Part shown: positions 54,774-64,000 of the stretch, piece after piece | How the letters are laid out: each line of letters opens with the position of its first letter | Position numbering within the stretch: the first letter of the stretch is position 1 | Assembly (NCBI RefSeq): GCF_022846435.1 | Contig: NZ_AP025627.1 | Location: 3,692,001-3,756,000 of the forward strand | Direction: 5' to 3' | Length of the DNA: 64,000 nucleotides | Source: Parageobacillus sp. KH3-4 | Lineage (GTDB): Bacteria; Bacillota; Bacilli; Bacillales; Anoxybacillaceae | Notes under the pieces: model-generated | Database searches by the model: none | What the model was told of the DNA's origin: nothing | The model's input: only the letters and a program-made list of their open reading frames with translations | Program-made: the position numbers and the translations under genes

Positions 54774-55907
54774 ATGATTATTGGTATACCAAAAGAAACA
54801 AAAAATAACGAAAACCGCGTCGCCATCACTCCGGCGGGCGTGATGTCGTTCGTTCAATCAGGGCATACGGTATTAGTGGAAAAGGATGCAGGCATTGGAA
54901 GCGGTTTCACAAACGAAGATTACGCAAGCGCTGGCGCGCAAATCATTGAGCAAGCACAAGACATATGGGAAAAAGCAGATATGATCATGAAAGTAAAAGA
55001 GCCGTTGCCAAGCGAATACGGCTATTTCCGGCCCGGGCTCATTTTATTCACCTACTTGCACCTTGCCGCGGAACCGGAATTGACGCGCGCGCTTAAAGAA
55101 AAAGGCGTGACCGCGATCGCATATGAAACCGTGCAAGTCGGCCGCACGCTTCCGCTTCTTACACCGATGAGCGAAGTAGCAGGACGCATGGCAGCGCAAA
55201 TCGGCGCGCAATTTTTAGAAAAGCCGAAAGGCGGAAAAGGAATTCTTCTCGGCGGCGTTCCAGGAGTGAGCCGCGGCAAAGTGACGATCATCGGCGGCGG
55301 CACCGTCGGAACGAACGCGGCAAAAGTCGCAGTCGGATTAGGTGCAGATGTAACGATCATCGATTTAAACGCAGACCGTCTGCGCGAGCTAGACGACATT
55401 TTCGGCCATCAAATTACGACATTAATGTCAAATCCAATGAACATCGCTCAAGCGGTCGCAGAGTCGGATCTTGTGATCGGTGCCGTTTTAATTCCTGGCG
55501 CTAAAGCGCCTAAACTCGTGACAGAAGAAATGGTCAAAGCGATGAAACCAGGTTCTGTCATTGTCGATGTCGCGATTGACCAAGGCGGCATCGTCGAGAC
55601 AAGCGACCACGTCACGACACACGATAACCCGACATATGTCAAACACGGTGTCGTTCACTACGCAGTCGCCAACATGCCTGGGGCGGTGCCAAGAACGTCG
55701 ACGCTCGCGTTAACGAACGTAACGATTCCATACGCCTTGCAAATCGCCAACAAAGGCGTTCAGCAAGCAATTTTGGACAACCCAGCGCTAAAGCTCGGCG
55801 TCAATGTCGCAAACGGCGAAATCACTTATGAAGCAGTCGCGCGCGACCTTGGATACAACTATGTCCCGGTTGAAGAAGCGTTAGGAAAACAATTGACATC
55901 GAACTGA
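54774..55907 (+). CDS. ald: Alanine dehydrogenase
   Basis: NAD-dependent oxidative deamination of L-alanine to pyruvate and ammonia, also important in sporulation and germination. The 377 residues show R15, K75 ([11 protein letters not shown]), H96 ([10 protein letters not shown]) and the Rossmann loop [16 protein letters not shown] at 54774 gives [11 protein letters not shown] as in relatives; a TTG one codon earlier is possible. RBS GGGAGG. Regulated by the preceding adeR. Confidence 0.96.
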   Translation: MIIGIPKETKNNENRVAITPAGVMSFVQSGHTVLVEKDAGIGSGFTNEDYASAGAQIIEQAQDIWEKADMIMKVKEPLPSEYGYFRPGLILFTYLHLAAEPELTRALKEKGVTAIAYETVQVGRTLPLLTPMSEVAGRMAAQIGAQFLEKPKGGKGILLGGVPGVSRGKVTIIGGGTVGTNAAKVAVGLGADVTIIDLNADRLRELDDIFGHQITTLMSNPMNIAQAVAESDLVIGAVLIPGAKAPKLVTEEMVKAMKPGSVIVDVAIDQGGIVETSDHVTTHDNPTYVKHGVVHYAVANMPGAVPRTSTLALTNVTIPYALQIANKGVQQAILDNPALKLGVNVANGEITYEAVARDLGYNYVPVEEALGKQLTSN

Positions 55908-55956
55908 GCAAATACCGGTGCTGCGCATCATACGCAGTACCGGTATTTGCGTTTTT
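55908..55956 (+). terminator. Terminator of ald
   Basis: GCAAATACCGG and CCGGTATTTGC with inner CTGCG/CGCAG, then GTTTTTG. Confidence 0.9.
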
Positions 55957-56070
55957 GCGTATCACATCCATGATCAACATTAGCAAAATTTATTGCTACC
56001 TTATCCAATTTATTTGTGCTATGATGAAATAATACATACATATTTTAGTTATTTTAAGGGGGAATTGTTT

Positions 56071-56886
56071 ATGACGATTTATAAAGCATTAACGATCGCC
56101 GGTTCCGACAGCAGCGGCGGCGCCGGCCTCCAAGCAGACTTAAAAACGTTCCAAGAACTTGGCGTATATGGAATGACAGCCATTACCACCATCGTGGCGA
56201 TGGATCCGCATAACAACTGGTTCCATCAAGTATTTCCGGTCGATCTCTCCACAATCGAAGCGCAGCTCGAAACGATTATCGTCGGCGTCGGGGTGCATGC
56301 CATGAAAACAGGCATGCTTCCGACGACAGATATCATCGAACTTGCCGCAAAAACGATTGAAAAACATCAATTAACCAACGTCGTCATCGACCCAGTGATG
56401 GTATGCAAAGGGGCCGACGAACCGCTTCATCCAGAAAATACCGTATGCTATCGCGAAGTGCTCGTGCCGAAAGCGACAGTGGTGACACCAAACTTATTCG
56501 AAGCGGCGCAATTAAGCGGACTGAACCGGATCCAAACGGTAGAAGACATGAAGGAAGCGGCGGGAAGAATCCATGAGCTTGGCGCAAAATATGTGATTGT
56601 AAAAGGCGGACGCAAAATTCCGCATGAAAAAGCGGTTGACGTCCTATACGACGGAAAAACGTTCGAACTGTTGGAATCCGACCGCATTGAGACAACATAT
56701 ACACATGGCGCAGGCTGCACGTTCTCGGCTGCGATCACCGCGGAACTTGCAAAAGGAAAACCGGTAAAAGAAGCGATCGCAACGGCGAAAGCGTTCATTA
56801 CAGAAGCCATCCGCCATTCCTTCCCGCTTAACGAATACGTCGGACCGACAAACCATGCCGCGTACCGCCTGGCCAAACAACAATAA
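56071..56886 (+). CDS. pdxK: Pyridoxal/hydroxymethylpyrimidine kinase
   Basis: Ribokinase-fold vitamin kinase, 271 residues, closest to B. subtilis PdxK, which phosphorylates pyridoxal and can also act on hydroxymethylpyrimidine. Motifs: AGSDSSGGAGLQADLKTF, VIDPVMVCKGADEPL and the C-terminal THGAGCTFSAAITAEL anion hole with catalytic residues. ATG at 56071 follows AAGGGGG. Flanked by strong terminators, so single-gene. Confidence 0.92.
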   Translation: MTIYKALTIAGSDSSGGAGLQADLKTFQELGVYGMTAITTIVAMDPHNNWFHQVFPVDLSTIEAQLETIIVGVGVHAMKTGMLPTTDIIELAAKTIEKHQLTNVVIDPVMVCKGADEPLHPENTVCYREVLVPKATVVTPNLFEAAQLSGLNRIQTVEDMKEAAGRIHELGAKYVIVKGGRKIPHEKAVDVLYDGKTFELLESDRIETTYTHGAGCTFSAAITAELAKGKPVKEAIATAKAFITEAIRHSFPLNEYVGPTNHAAYRLAKQQ

Positions 56887-56915
56887 GGCAGGAGGCACCT
56901 CCTGCCTATTTTTTT
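56886..56915 (+). terminator. Terminator of pdxK
   Basis: AGGCAGGAGG and CCTCCTGCCT with a CA loop, then ATTTTTTT. The loop is very short. Confidence 0.85.
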
Positions 56916-57078
56916 GCATCGCATCATTAACATGATAATATGGATGGCAATGATGACCTTATCCGTTCGCTTCAATAAGCGCTGATGCGGCATTTCAACA
57001 GTATTTCGATATAGGGTTACAATGGATGAAATGACGGCGTATTGTCTTTGAATTTTGGCTTTATCTGTTGTAAAATGA

Positions 57079-57164
57079 AAAATGCTCTTGCAAGGAACTT
57101 CTCCTTTCCATGTTAAGTGGCACTTTCATTTTATAGGGAATTTTCCATGCAAGGGCTTATTTTT
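57079..57164. repeat. Inverted-repeat element between pdxK and the nitrilase gene
   Basis: AAAATGCTCTTGCAAGGAA near the left and TTCCATGCAAGGGCTTATTTT near the right are inverted with a two-base gap and two mismatches, around about 45 bases. Flanks show no clear target duplication. Could be a miniature transposon or an IS remnant. The rest of 56916-57352 has no further supported feature. Confidence 0.4.
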
Positions 57165-57352
57165 ATATCCATTGATCTTTATCTAGCACCACAAGTTAAG
57201 AAAGTATCTCCAAAACGCCTTTGCGAATGGAATCAAGGGAGTGGGGTTACACCCTGTTAAACGGAATATCGCTTAACGAAGAATCATATTTAATAAAAGA
57301 TGGATATTTTTTGACTTTAAGCATTATTCATAACCTAAAAGGCAAAACGACT

Positions 57353-58228
57353 ATGAAAGAAGGATGTGTGAAGCGATTGAGAGTATCTGCCGTTCAATAT
57401 CATCTTCATACCATTGATTCGTTCCAGCAGTTTGCCGACCAAGTAACCCATTACGTCAAAACCGCGCAAGAGTTTGAAGCAGAATTCGTCCTATTTCCCG
57501 AATTTATGACAACCCAGCTGTTATCGATTCCAACCGATTCGGGGAAAGCCGCAACCATCAATGACTTGCCAAATTATACAGAACCGTATTGCGAGCTATT
57601 CACTTCATTAGCGAAGCAAACGGGCATGTACTTAATCGGCGGCACCCATGTCATTCGCAAAAACGGAAAATTATATAATGCCGCTCATTTATTTACACCA
57701 GACGGACAAATCCACCAACAAGCAAAGCTGCATATCACCCCGACGGAAGTAAAAGAATGGGGCATTGCTCCAGGGGAAAGCGTCGATGTGTTCGAAACGG
57801 AAAAAGGAACGGTCGCGCTGTTGACGTGCTATGACATTGAGTTTCCGGAAATCGTCCGCATCGTGCGCGCCAAAGGGGCAGACGTCATCTTTTGCCCGTC
57901 ATGCACCGATGACCGCCACGGATTCCACCGCGTTCGTTATTGCTGCCACGCGCGCGCCGTCGAAAACCAAGTGTATGTCGTCACGACAGGCACAGTCGGT
58001 TCGCTGCCGACCGTCGACTTCATGCGCGCTAACTTCGGCCAAGCAGCGGTCATTACACCAAACGACATTCCGTTCCCGCCGCGCGGCATTTTAGTCGAAG
58101 GGGAAATCAACGACGACATGGTTGTCACCGCTGACCTTGACTTGTCGCTGTTGTATAAAGTGCGCGAAAAAGGTGCTGTGACAACATGGCGCGACCGCCG
58201 CACCGACTTGTATCCGGACTGGAAATAA
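57353..58228 (+). CDS. Carbon-nitrogen hydrolase (nitrilase superfamily)
   Basis: A 291-residue amidase-type enzyme with the full triad: E50 (LFPEF), K125 (QAKLHITP) and C159 (LTCYDIEFPE), plus the WGIAPGE and RARGVENQ-like ARAVENQVYV segments. Related stand-alone proteins are often annotated as amidohydrolases; B. subtilis YhcX carries the same domain with an acetyltransferase. Start ATG 57353 after AAAAGG; GTG 57368 after AGAAGGA is equally plausible. Substrate unknown. Confidence 0.85.
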   Translation: MKEGCVKRLRVSAVQYHLHTIDSFQQFADQVTHYVKTAQEFEAEFVLFPEFMTTQLLSIPTDSGKAATINDLPNYTEPYCELFTSLAKQTGMYLIGGTHVIRKNGKLYNAAHLFTPDGQIHQQAKLHITPTEVKEWGIAPGESVDVFETEKGTVALLTCYDIEFPEIVRIVRAKGADVIFCPSCTDDRHGFHRVRYCCHARAVENQVYVVTTGTVGSLPTVDFMRANFGQAAVITPNDIPFPPRGILVEGEINDDMVVTADLDLSLLYKVREKGAVTTWRDRRTDLYPDWK

Positions 58229-58248
58229 GCAAATCCAAAATCAATATA

Positions 58249-58284
58249 AAACTCGAGCATCATTTTGCTTGCTCGGGTTTTTTC
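58249..58284. terminator. Bidirectional terminator between the nitrilase gene and putP
   Basis: AACTCGAGCA and TGCTCGGGTT arms followed by TTTTTC. It abuts the putP stop on the other strand. Confidence 0.75.
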
Positions 58285-58285
58285 T

Positions 58286-59740
58286 TCATAGCGATGCTTT
58301 AAATTGATCAAACTGTCTAACGGTTTTTTCTTCCGGCGCTTTTGTCAACAAGCTAACAACAACAATTGCGAGCAAGCTTGCGGCAAAGCCCGGAATCATC
58401 TCATACAGCAAGTTTTTCAAATATTCCGATTGCGTCCAAAGAATCACGGTCGTCGCTCCCGCAACCATGCCGGCAAACGCTCCCCACTTCGTCATGCGCC
58501 GCCAGAACAAACTTAACAAAATGACTGGACCGAACGAGGCACCGAATCCCGCCCATGCATAACCGACTAAATTTAAAATCGTATCATTTTTCGTATATGC
58601 CAGTGCAGACGCCACTAACGCCACGATGAACACGGCAAGGCGGCCGACAAAAACCAGCTCTTTATCGGAAGCTGAACGTCGAAATAATACTTTATATAAA
58701 TCTTCCGTCAAGGAACTGGACGTCACAAGAAGCTGTGAAGAAATCGTGCTCATAATCGCTGCTAAAATCGCCGAAAGCAAAAAGCCGGTAATGAGCGGAT
58801 GAAATAAAATTTCCCCAAGTTGAATAAATACCGTTTCCGGGTCATCCAGCTTAGCGCCGCGCTGTGAAAAGTAAGCGATCCCAAACAGTCCTGTTAACAT
58901 GGCGCCAACCACCGAAAAAACCATCCAACCCATTCCAATGCGGCGGGCGCTTTTCATCTCCTTGACAGAAGAAATCGCCATAAAGCGGACGATAATATGC
59001 GGCTGCCCGAAATAACCGAGTCCCCACGCGAATAAAGAAATAATGCCAAGAAAACTCGTTCCTTTCCATAAATCCAATAAATTCGGATCAATGCTCCGAA
59101 TTGTTGCCACCGTGTCTCCTACCCCGCCCGTATGGAAAAGCGTTACGGCCGGAACAAGAAGCAAAGCGAGAAACATGATCGTTCCTTGCACAAAATCGGT
59201 CCAACTAACGGCCAAAAATCCCCCAAACAATGTATACGCAACAACAACACCGGCGACAATCCATAATCCGGTATGATAACTTGTGCCAAACGAGTTTTGA
59301 AACAGCACGGCTCCGGATACAAGACCGGAAGATACGTAAAATGTAAAGAAAATCATAATAACGAAACCAGAAATCAACCGAAGCAGCTTCGACGTATCGC
59401 CAAATCTATTTTCTAAAAATTCTGGAATCGTTATGGAATCGTTTGCCACTTCCGTATACACGCGCAAACGAGGCGCAACATATAGCCAGTTCGCATACGC
59501 TCCGAGCGTAAGCCCAATAACGATCCATGATGCGCTCAACCCTTGCGCATACATCGCTCCCGGAAGCCCCATCAACAGCCATCCGCTCATATCGGAAGCT
59601 CCCGCGCTGAGCGCCGTAACGGCAGGCCCCAGCGTCCTTCCCCCAAGCATATATTCGGAAAGGTTCGACGTCCGCTTATAAGCCCAATACCCTATTAAAA
59701 GCATGCCAATCATATACACCGCGACAGAAACAAATACCAA
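58286..59740 (-). CDS. putP: Sodium/proline symporter
   Basis: A 484-residue, 12-13 segment SSS-family transporter. The Na+/proline signature SAGASDMSGWLLMGLPG and YFGQPHIIVRFMA are conserved. TTG start at 59740, ten bases after AAAGGAG; a nearby ATG is out of frame. B. subtilis has PutP and OpuE, which differ in regulation. No put catabolic genes are adjacent, so either nutrient or osmotic uptake is possible. Confidence 0.9.
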   Translation of the reverse strand: MVFVSVAVYMIGMLLIGYWAYKRTSNLSEYMLGGRTLGPAVTALSAGASDMSGWLLMGLPGAMYAQGLSASWIVIGLTLGAYANWLYVAPRLRVYTEVANDSITIPEFLENRFGDTSKLLRLISGFVIMIFFTFYVSSGLVSGAVLFQNSFGTSYHTGLWIVAGVVVAYTLFGGFLAVSWTDFVQGTIMFLALLLVPAVTLFHTGGVGDTVATIRSIDPNLLDLWKGTSFLGIISLFAWGLGYFGQPHIIVRFMAISSVKEMKSARRIGMGWMVFSVVGAMLTGLFGIAYFSQRGAKLDDPETVFIQLGEILFHPLITGFLLSAILAAIMSTISSQLLVTSSSLTEDLYKVLFRRSASDKELVFVGRLAVFIVALVASALAYTKNDTILNLVGYAWAGFGASFGPVILLSLFWRRMTKWGAFAGMVAGATTVILWTQSEYLKNLLYEMIPGFAASLLAIVVVSLLTKAPEEKTVRQFDQFKASL

Positions 59741-59781
59741 AACATTTTCTCTCCTTTCCTTGCTATCTTGCTTTCCATTCC

Positions 59782-59810
59782 ATCATAACGAAAAATTATT
59801 ATTATAACAA
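59782..59810 (-). promoter_or_regulatory. Promoter of putP
   Basis: Minus-strand TTGTTA (59805-59810), 17 bases, TATGAT (59782-59787). Confidence 0.55.
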
Positions 59811-59923
59811 TAACAATTTTTTCTTTTCTAATTATTCTAACAAAATATTTCATATATCGACATTTATTAATTAATTTCTCTCGTCCAATGGGCTTAGGTC
59901 ACTAAACAAGCCTAAACAGGCTT

Positions 59924-60012
59924 TTTGCCATTTTCTTTACACAAATTCCGGGATTTCATCCGTTTTTACCACAAAACACAAATTCCGGGATTTCATCCGT
60001 TTTTACCACAAA
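59924..60012 (+). repeat. Dispersed repeat copy D with a perfect 37-base tandem duplication
   Basis: After TTTTTGCCATTTTCTTTAC, the unit starting ACACAAATTCCGGGATTTCA occurs at 59939-59975 and again, identical, at 59976-60012. It corresponds to the right end of copies A and B. Each unit ends TTTTTACCACAAA, the reverse of the GTGGTAAAA end of copy C. The rest of 59811-60112 is AT-rich without a gene. Confidence 0.7.
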
Positions 60013-60112
60013 CGGGTTTTGTCAAATTATTTAAAAAAAACTTATGTAGCTTGGCGGCAAGTGGATAGACGAATACATCCCGTCATCGCATTATATTGCT
60101 GTTCATACAACA

Positions 60113-60146
60113 AAAGCTGGCTCCCCTGCGTAAGAAAGGAGCCAGC
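60113..60146 (-). terminator. Terminator of the qox operon
   Basis: GCTGGCTCC (60116-60124) and GGAGCCAGC (60138-60146), minus strand followed by TTTTGTTG; ten bases after the qoxD stop. Confidence 0.8.
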
Positions 60147-60155
60147 GATTCTGCA

Positions 60156-60455
60156 TTACAACACGAATGACATCGTCCAAATCGAACCGGCAACAACAAC
60201 GATAGCGATAAAAAAGCTATATGCCATATTGATCGTTTGAATTTTGCCGCTGTCGCTTTCCGTCATGTGCATAAACATAAATAGCTGCAAACTTGCTTGA
60301 ATCACCGCCAAAATAACGATAATGCCGATGACCGCTGCTGTCGATAATCCGGAAGATAGCGCGACCCATAGCGCCGCGAACGTTAATAAAAGCGAAAGAA
60401 TAAATCCGACGACATGTTTCCAAGGAAATGTTTCATGGTGATGGTTTGCACCCAT
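60156..60455 (-). CDS. qoxD: Quinol oxidase subunit IV
   Basis: Small accessory subunit of the aa3-type menaquinol oxidase, 99 residues, three membrane segments (about 15-35, 39-61, 75-96), with the family blocks FPWKHVVGFILSLLLTFAALW and FMFMHMTES. It lacks the His-rich C-terminal extension of the 124-residue B. subtilis QoxD. Starts one base after the qoxC stop codon, last gene of qoxABCD. Confidence 0.92.
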   Translation of the reverse strand: MGANHHHETFPWKHVVGFILSLLLTFAALWVALSSGLSTAAVIGIIVILAVIQASLQLFMFMHMTESDSGKIQTINMAYSFFIAIVVVAGSIWTMSFVL

Positions 60456-60456
60456 C

Positions 60457-61071
60457 CTAGATCACCATCCCGGTCAAATAAACTAGTGTAAAGATAAAAA
60501 TCCACACGACGTCAAGAAAATGCCAGTACAAACCGACAATAAACACTTTGCGGGCAGTTCTTGGCGTCAAGCCGCGCTGCAAAAGCTGAATGATAATTAA
60601 AATCATCCAGCCAATTCCAAGGCTGACGTGCGCTCCGTGCGTTCCGACAAGAACGAAAAAGCTGGATAGAAACGCGCTCGTTTGCATCGTCGCGCCTTCG
60701 TGCACGTAATGAATAAATTCACGAATTTCAAACGTAATAAATCCCGCGCCTAAAAGGAGCGTCACCAACAGCCATGTCAATAAACCGCTAAGGCGGTTGC
60801 GGCGCATTTCAAAAACGGCTAGCCCACATGTAAAGCTGCTTGTCAAAAGAAGCAACGTCTCGATCAGCACGTCTTTTACTTCAAATAGCTCTTTCGCCGT
60901 CGGGCCGCTTCCCGTACGTTGGAACAATACAAGATATGTGGCGAACAAGGTCGCAAACAACGCGACCTCGGCGCCAAGGAAAATCCAAAATCCTAAAATA
61001 TTTAAACGGCTTTCTTGCGTCCGATACTCGAGCGGCATCGTTTCATCATAGCGGTGAGCTGCTTCTGCCAT
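60457..61071 (-). CDS. qoxC: Quinol oxidase subunit III
   Basis: Heme-copper oxidase subunit III, 204 residues, five membrane segments. RLNILGFWIFLGAEVALFATLFATYLVL and GTHGAHVSLGIGW closely match B. subtilis QoxC. It stabilises proton delivery into subunit I. Starts three bases after qoxB ends and overlaps nothing. Part of qoxABCD. Confidence 0.95.
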   Translation of the reverse strand: MAEAAHRYDETMPLEYRTQESRLNILGFWIFLGAEVALFATLFATYLVLFQRTGSGPTAKELFEVKDVLIETLLLLTSSFTCGLAVFEMRRNRLSGLLTWLLVTLLLGAGFITFEIREFIHYVHEGATMQTSAFLSSFFVLVGTHGAHVSLGIGWMILIIIQLLQRGLTPRTARKVFIVGLYWHFLDVVWIFIFTLVYLTGMVI

Positions 61072-61074
61072 CCG

Positions 61075-63021
61075 TTACGCCCCCTTCCGTGCCAAACGTT
61101 CCGTGCGCTTGATTTCGTCGACGCTAATGTAATAGCCGTCATCATCATCAAACGAGCGGAGAATCAGCCCAAGAATAATGAAGATCGCAGCGATAATCGC
61201 CAGCGTAAACCATTTAAAGACAAGACCAAATCCCGCGAAGAAAAACGCGATGGAAATCAAGAACGGGCGGCCAGAGTTGCTTGGCATATGAATTGGTTCT
61301 AGCTGTTCTTCTTTTACCTCATACCCATTGCCGTTTTTCTTCATAGCCCAATAAGCGTCCAAATCCGTTACTTCCGGCACAACTGGGAAATTGTAATGCA
61401 CCGGCGGCGAAGCTGTCGCCCACTCTAACGTGCGGCCGTCCCACGGGTCCCCGGTCATGTCGCGCTCTCCGTAACGCGCGCTGTAATAAATGTTATAGCA
61501 AAATACGATAAAGCCGATTCCCATTAATGCCGCACCAACCGTCGCGACAACATTGAGCGGCGTCCAGCCAAGCCCAGCAGCGTATGTGTACATGCGTCGC
61601 GTCATTCCCATTAACCCTAAGAAATACATCGGGAAGAAGCAAATGTTAAATCCGATCATAAAGAGCCAGAACGCCCATTTTCCTAAACGTTCGTTTAACA
61701 GATGGCCGAACATTTTCGGATACCAGTAATGAATCCCGGCAAAACAAGCAAACACCGTTCCGGCAATTAACACGTAATGGAAATGGGCAATTAAGAAATA
61801 ACTGTTATGATATTGGTAATCTGCCGCTGCCATCGCGAGCATGACGCCAGTAACCCCGCCGATGACGAAGTTCGGAATAAACGCCAGCGACCAAAGCATC
61901 GCCGTTGTAAAACGAATTTTCCCTTTGCGAAGCGTAAATAGCCAGTTGAACACTTTAACTCCAGTCGGAATCGCAATCGCCATCGTTGTTATCGAGAAGA
62001 ACGAGTTCACCGCCGGGCCAGCGCCCATCGTAAAGAAGTGGTGCACCCAGACGATAAAGCTTAAAAAGGCGATACCAACGATCGAACCGACCATCGCTTT
62101 ATAACCAAATAGGCGTTTGCGGGCAAATGTACTGACAATTTCGGAGAAAATCCCGAAAGACGGCAAAATGACGATATACACTTCCGGATGTCCCCAAATC
62201 CAGAACAAGTTCGCCCAAAGCATGGACATGCCGCCGTTGGCCATCGAGAAAAATTGCGTGTCAAACAACCGGTCAAACGTCATTAACGCCAACGCGACCG
62301 TAAACACCGGAAATGCGAAAATAATCAGCACGCTTGTAATTAAAACCGTCCATGTAAACATCGGCATGCGCATCAGCGTCATGCCCGGCGCCCGCATTTT
62401 TAAAATCGTCACCAAAAAGTTTATTCCGGTCATCAGCGTTCCAATCCCGGAAATTTGCAAGGCGACCGCGTAATAGTTGTTTCCGACGCCCGGGCTAAAT
62501 TCATTGCTGGCAAGCGGGAAATACGCCGTCCAGCCGGCATCCGGGGAACCGCCGATAACAAACGAAATATTAAACAGCAGTGCGCCGAAGAAAAAAAGCC
62601 AGAAGCTTAGCGCATTTAAATAAGGAAACGCGACATCGCGCGCCCCGATTTGCAGCGGTACGACAATGTTCATTAATCCGATCAGAAACGGCATCGCCAT
62701 AAATAAAATCATAATCGTACCGTGCGTGGTAAAAATTTCGTTGTAATGCTGCGCGTCGAGAAATTTCATGTTCGGCACCGTTAGCTGCGCCCGCATCAAC
62801 AGCGCGTCCACGCCGCCGCGGAACAACATGAGCACGGCGCAAATAATGTACATGATTCCAATTTTTTTATGGTCTACCGTCGTTAACCATTCGTCCCACA
62901 GCCATTTCCATTTTTTAAAATACGTCAACACAAAAACAATGCCAATAATGGTCAACACAATCGCGACATCCGCCGCGTAAATGAGCGGCTCGCCAGTAAC
63001 GAAAAATTCGCTCCATTTCAT
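61075..63021 (-). CDS. qoxB: Quinol oxidase subunit I
   Basis: Catalytic subunit of the terminal menaquinol oxidase reducing oxygen to water and pumping protons. The 648 residues, with about 14 membrane segments, carry low-spin heme and binuclear-site ligands: H100 (FTTHGTIM), [12 protein letters not shown] with the His-Tyr pair, VHHFFTMG and AHFHYVL. ATG at 63021 follows AAAGGAGG; an open extension to 63045 is rejected. B. subtilis QoxB is 649 residues. Confidence 0.97.
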   Translation of the reverse strand: MKWSEFFVTGEPLIYAADVAIVLTIIGIVFVLTYFKKWKWLWDEWLTTVDHKKIGIMYIICAVLMLFRGGVDALLMRAQLTVPNMKFLDAQHYNEIFTTHGTIMILFMAMPFLIGLMNIVVPLQIGARDVAFPYLNALSFWLFFFGALLFNISFVIGGSPDAGWTAYFPLASNEFSPGVGNNYYAVALQISGIGTLMTGINFLVTILKMRAPGMTLMRMPMFTWTVLITSVLIIFAFPVFTVALALMTFDRLFDTQFFSMANGGMSMLWANLFWIWGHPEVYIVILPSFGIFSEIVSTFARKRLFGYKAMVGSIVGIAFLSFIVWVHHFFTMGAGPAVNSFFSITTMAIAIPTGVKVFNWLFTLRKGKIRFTTAMLWSLAFIPNFVIGGVTGVMLAMAAADYQYHNSYFLIAHFHYVLIAGTVFACFAGIHYWYPKMFGHLLNERLGKWAFWLFMIGFNICFFPMYFLGLMGMTRRMYTYAAGLGWTPLNVVATVGAALMGIGFIVFCYNIYYSARYGERDMTGDPWDGRTLEWATASPPVHYNFPVVPEVTDLDAYWAMKKNGNGYEVKEEQLEPIHMPSNSGRPFLISIAFFFAGFGLVFKWFTLAIIAAIFIILGLILRSFDDDDGYYISVDEIKRTERLARKGA

Positions 63022-63044
63022 ATACGGTTCCTCCTTTCCCGCCA

Positions 63045-63953
63045 TTAATGTTCGTGGTGATCGCTTTCCATGCCCTCATGGCGATTGTTATTTTTTTCAT
63101 CATTTACATGGTGGCTGTTTTGTTTCGCATGATCTACCCATTCCAGATGCGTATTCGAAAACGTCATCCGTCCGACTAACCCAGGTTCTAAAATTTCTGC
63201 GTATTTTTCTTTATTTAGCTTTGGCGCCGTTTGTTGCACTTCTTTAACCCATTTATCGAACTCGTCTTGTTTTTGCGCGACGACTTCAAATTCCATATGG
63301 GCAAATTGTTTTCCAGAGAAATTCGCGCTTCGCCCCATGTAAGAACCCGGATGGTCGGCTTGCAAAATTAATTGCGTTTCCATACCGTCCATCGCATATT
63401 TTTGTCCGCCTAACTCCGGCACCCAAAACGAGTTCATCGGGCCAGCAGATGTCAGTTTAAACTTTACTGGAACATCTTCTGGAATATTGACATAATTCAC
63501 CGTTTCAATATTTTGCTCTGGGTAGCTGAAAATCCATTTCCAGTTTGCCGCCGTCACATGAATCGTCAATGGCTTGACATCATGACGGGGCGGTTTTTCG
63601 AGCGCAAATGTCGACTTCACCGTTGGAATCGCCAATGCAGCGACAATGATAATCGGAATCGCCGTCCATACGATTTCCAACAGCGTATTCCCCTCTTCAT
63701 CCGGTGGCACATAATCGGCATTTTCCGGTTTTTCGCGGTAGCGGATGAGCACAACCGCAAACAATGCAAACACGACAACAATAATGAATAACATGAAGCC
63801 AATCGACCACATAATTAAATCATACTGTTCTTTCGCAACAGGTCCTTTCGGATTCAAAACTACTATATTTTCGCTACAACCGCTTAAAAGAAGCAACAAT
63901 GACAGGGGAAGCCACGAAAACCATTTCCGTCCCCGCTGCTTTCCATGCTTCAT
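63045..63953 (-). CDS. qoxA: Quinol oxidase subunit II
   Basis: Lipoprotein subunit II of the menaquinol oxidase: signal sequence with lipobox LLLSGC (C26), two membrane segments, then an extracytoplasmic cupredoxin domain. The CuA cysteines of cytochrome c oxidases are absent, as expected for a quinol oxidase. The C-terminal tail is His/Asn-rich (about seven His in the last 30 residues). ATG at 63953 is ten bases after AAGGAGG; an in-frame GTG at 63959 is possible. First gene of qoxABCD; the promoter lies beyond the window or within its last 40 bases. Confidence 0.94.
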   Translation of the reverse strand: MKHGKQRGRKWFSWLPLSLLLLLSGCSENIVVLNPKGPVAKEQYDLIMWSIGFMLFIIVVVFALFAVVLIRYREKPENADYVPPDEEGNTLLEIVWTAIPIIIVAALAIPTVKSTFALEKPPRHDVKPLTIHVTAANWKWIFSYPEQNIETVNYVNIPEDVPVKFKLTSAGPMNSFWVPELGGQKYAMDGMETQLILQADHPGSYMGRSANFSGKQFAHMEFEVVAQKQDEFDKWVKEVQQTAPKLNKEKYAEILEPGLVGRMTFSNTHLEWVDHAKQNSHHVNDEKNNNRHEGMESDHHEH

Positions 63954-64000
63954 CAGCACGCTTCCTCCTTTTTGACAGCATTATAAGCATTTATTTCTAC

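Noticed and set aside
59908-59926. Small hairpin AAGCCT-AAAC-AGGCTT with T-run
   Set aside because: Looks like a terminator on the plus strand, but no plus-strand gene precedes it; probably part of the repeat copy D.
60019-60240. 73-codon plus-strand frame downstream of copy D
   Set aside because: Runs through the qox terminator and into antisense qoxD; no ribosome site.

Overview
The window reads as chromosomal DNA of a thermophilic, spore-forming Bacillaceae of the Geobacillus/Parageobacillus group. The basis is protein-level similarity and gene order matching the Bacillus subtilis tdk-rpmE-rho-glpX-murAB-tal-fbaA-spo0F-ywjG-pyrG-rpoE and ywi/ywh/ywf/ywd blocks, strong AGGAGG-type ribosome sites, frequent GTG and TTG starts, and sporulation genes (spo0F, pbpG, rsfA, cwlJ, gerQ). 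Most genes lie on the minus strand. I see no rRNA or tRNA gene.

Layout. 1-811: 5' part of a butanediol-type dehydrogenase. 1084-1394: a tiny, decaying CRISPR array with no cas gene in view. 1697-11958: core block (thymidine kinase, L31, Rho, FBPase II, MurA, transaldolase, FBP aldolase, Spo0F, YwjG, CTP synthase, RNAP delta). 12192-22845: acyl-CoA catabolic block (thiolase, hydroxyacyl-CoA dehydrogenase, two acyl-CoA dehydrogenases, TetR regulator, fused isobutyryl-CoA mutase IcmF, membrane Fe-S oxidoreductase FadF), interleaved into what is a compact rpoE-acdA-fadF group in B. subtilis. 23050-28972: cardiolipin synthase, XapX, ArgRS, YwiB and the polyamine genes speB/speE. 29167-42114: PBP, YwhD/C/B, purine permease, YwgA, YwfO, RsfA, LipL, Pta, HemQ, CwlJ-GerQ, YwdK. 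42584-49259: YwdI-Ung, a DUF1232 protein, GlyRS with a T-box, a glycosyltransferase, a NiaP-like transporter and a MarR pair. 49437-59740: RocB, EIIA, a malate/tartrate-type dehydrogenase, AdeR-Ald, PdxK, a nitrilase-family enzyme and PutP. 60156-63953: qoxABCD menaquinol oxidase.

Regulation readable from the sequence: a pyrG leader starting GGGC with an attenuator, a glycine T-box with GGC specifier, a PurR-type box pair at the purine permease, FadR-type operators at fadF and at the thiolase, CcpA cre-like sites at bdhA, thiolase and pta, candidate NiaR, MarR and AdeR sites, and sporulation-sigma promoters at spo0F, pbpG, cwlJ and possibly rsfA.

The most unusual material is intergenic: the orphan CRISPR relic, a four-copy dispersed repeat family (26880, 36741, 44271, 59924), a long structured element behind rpmE, and a decayed reading frame at about 42209-42500. 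I found no clearly new multi-gene system; the repeat family is the best candidate for something undescribed. All annotation was done by eye, and family assignments rest on recalled homologues and visible motifs, not on searches.
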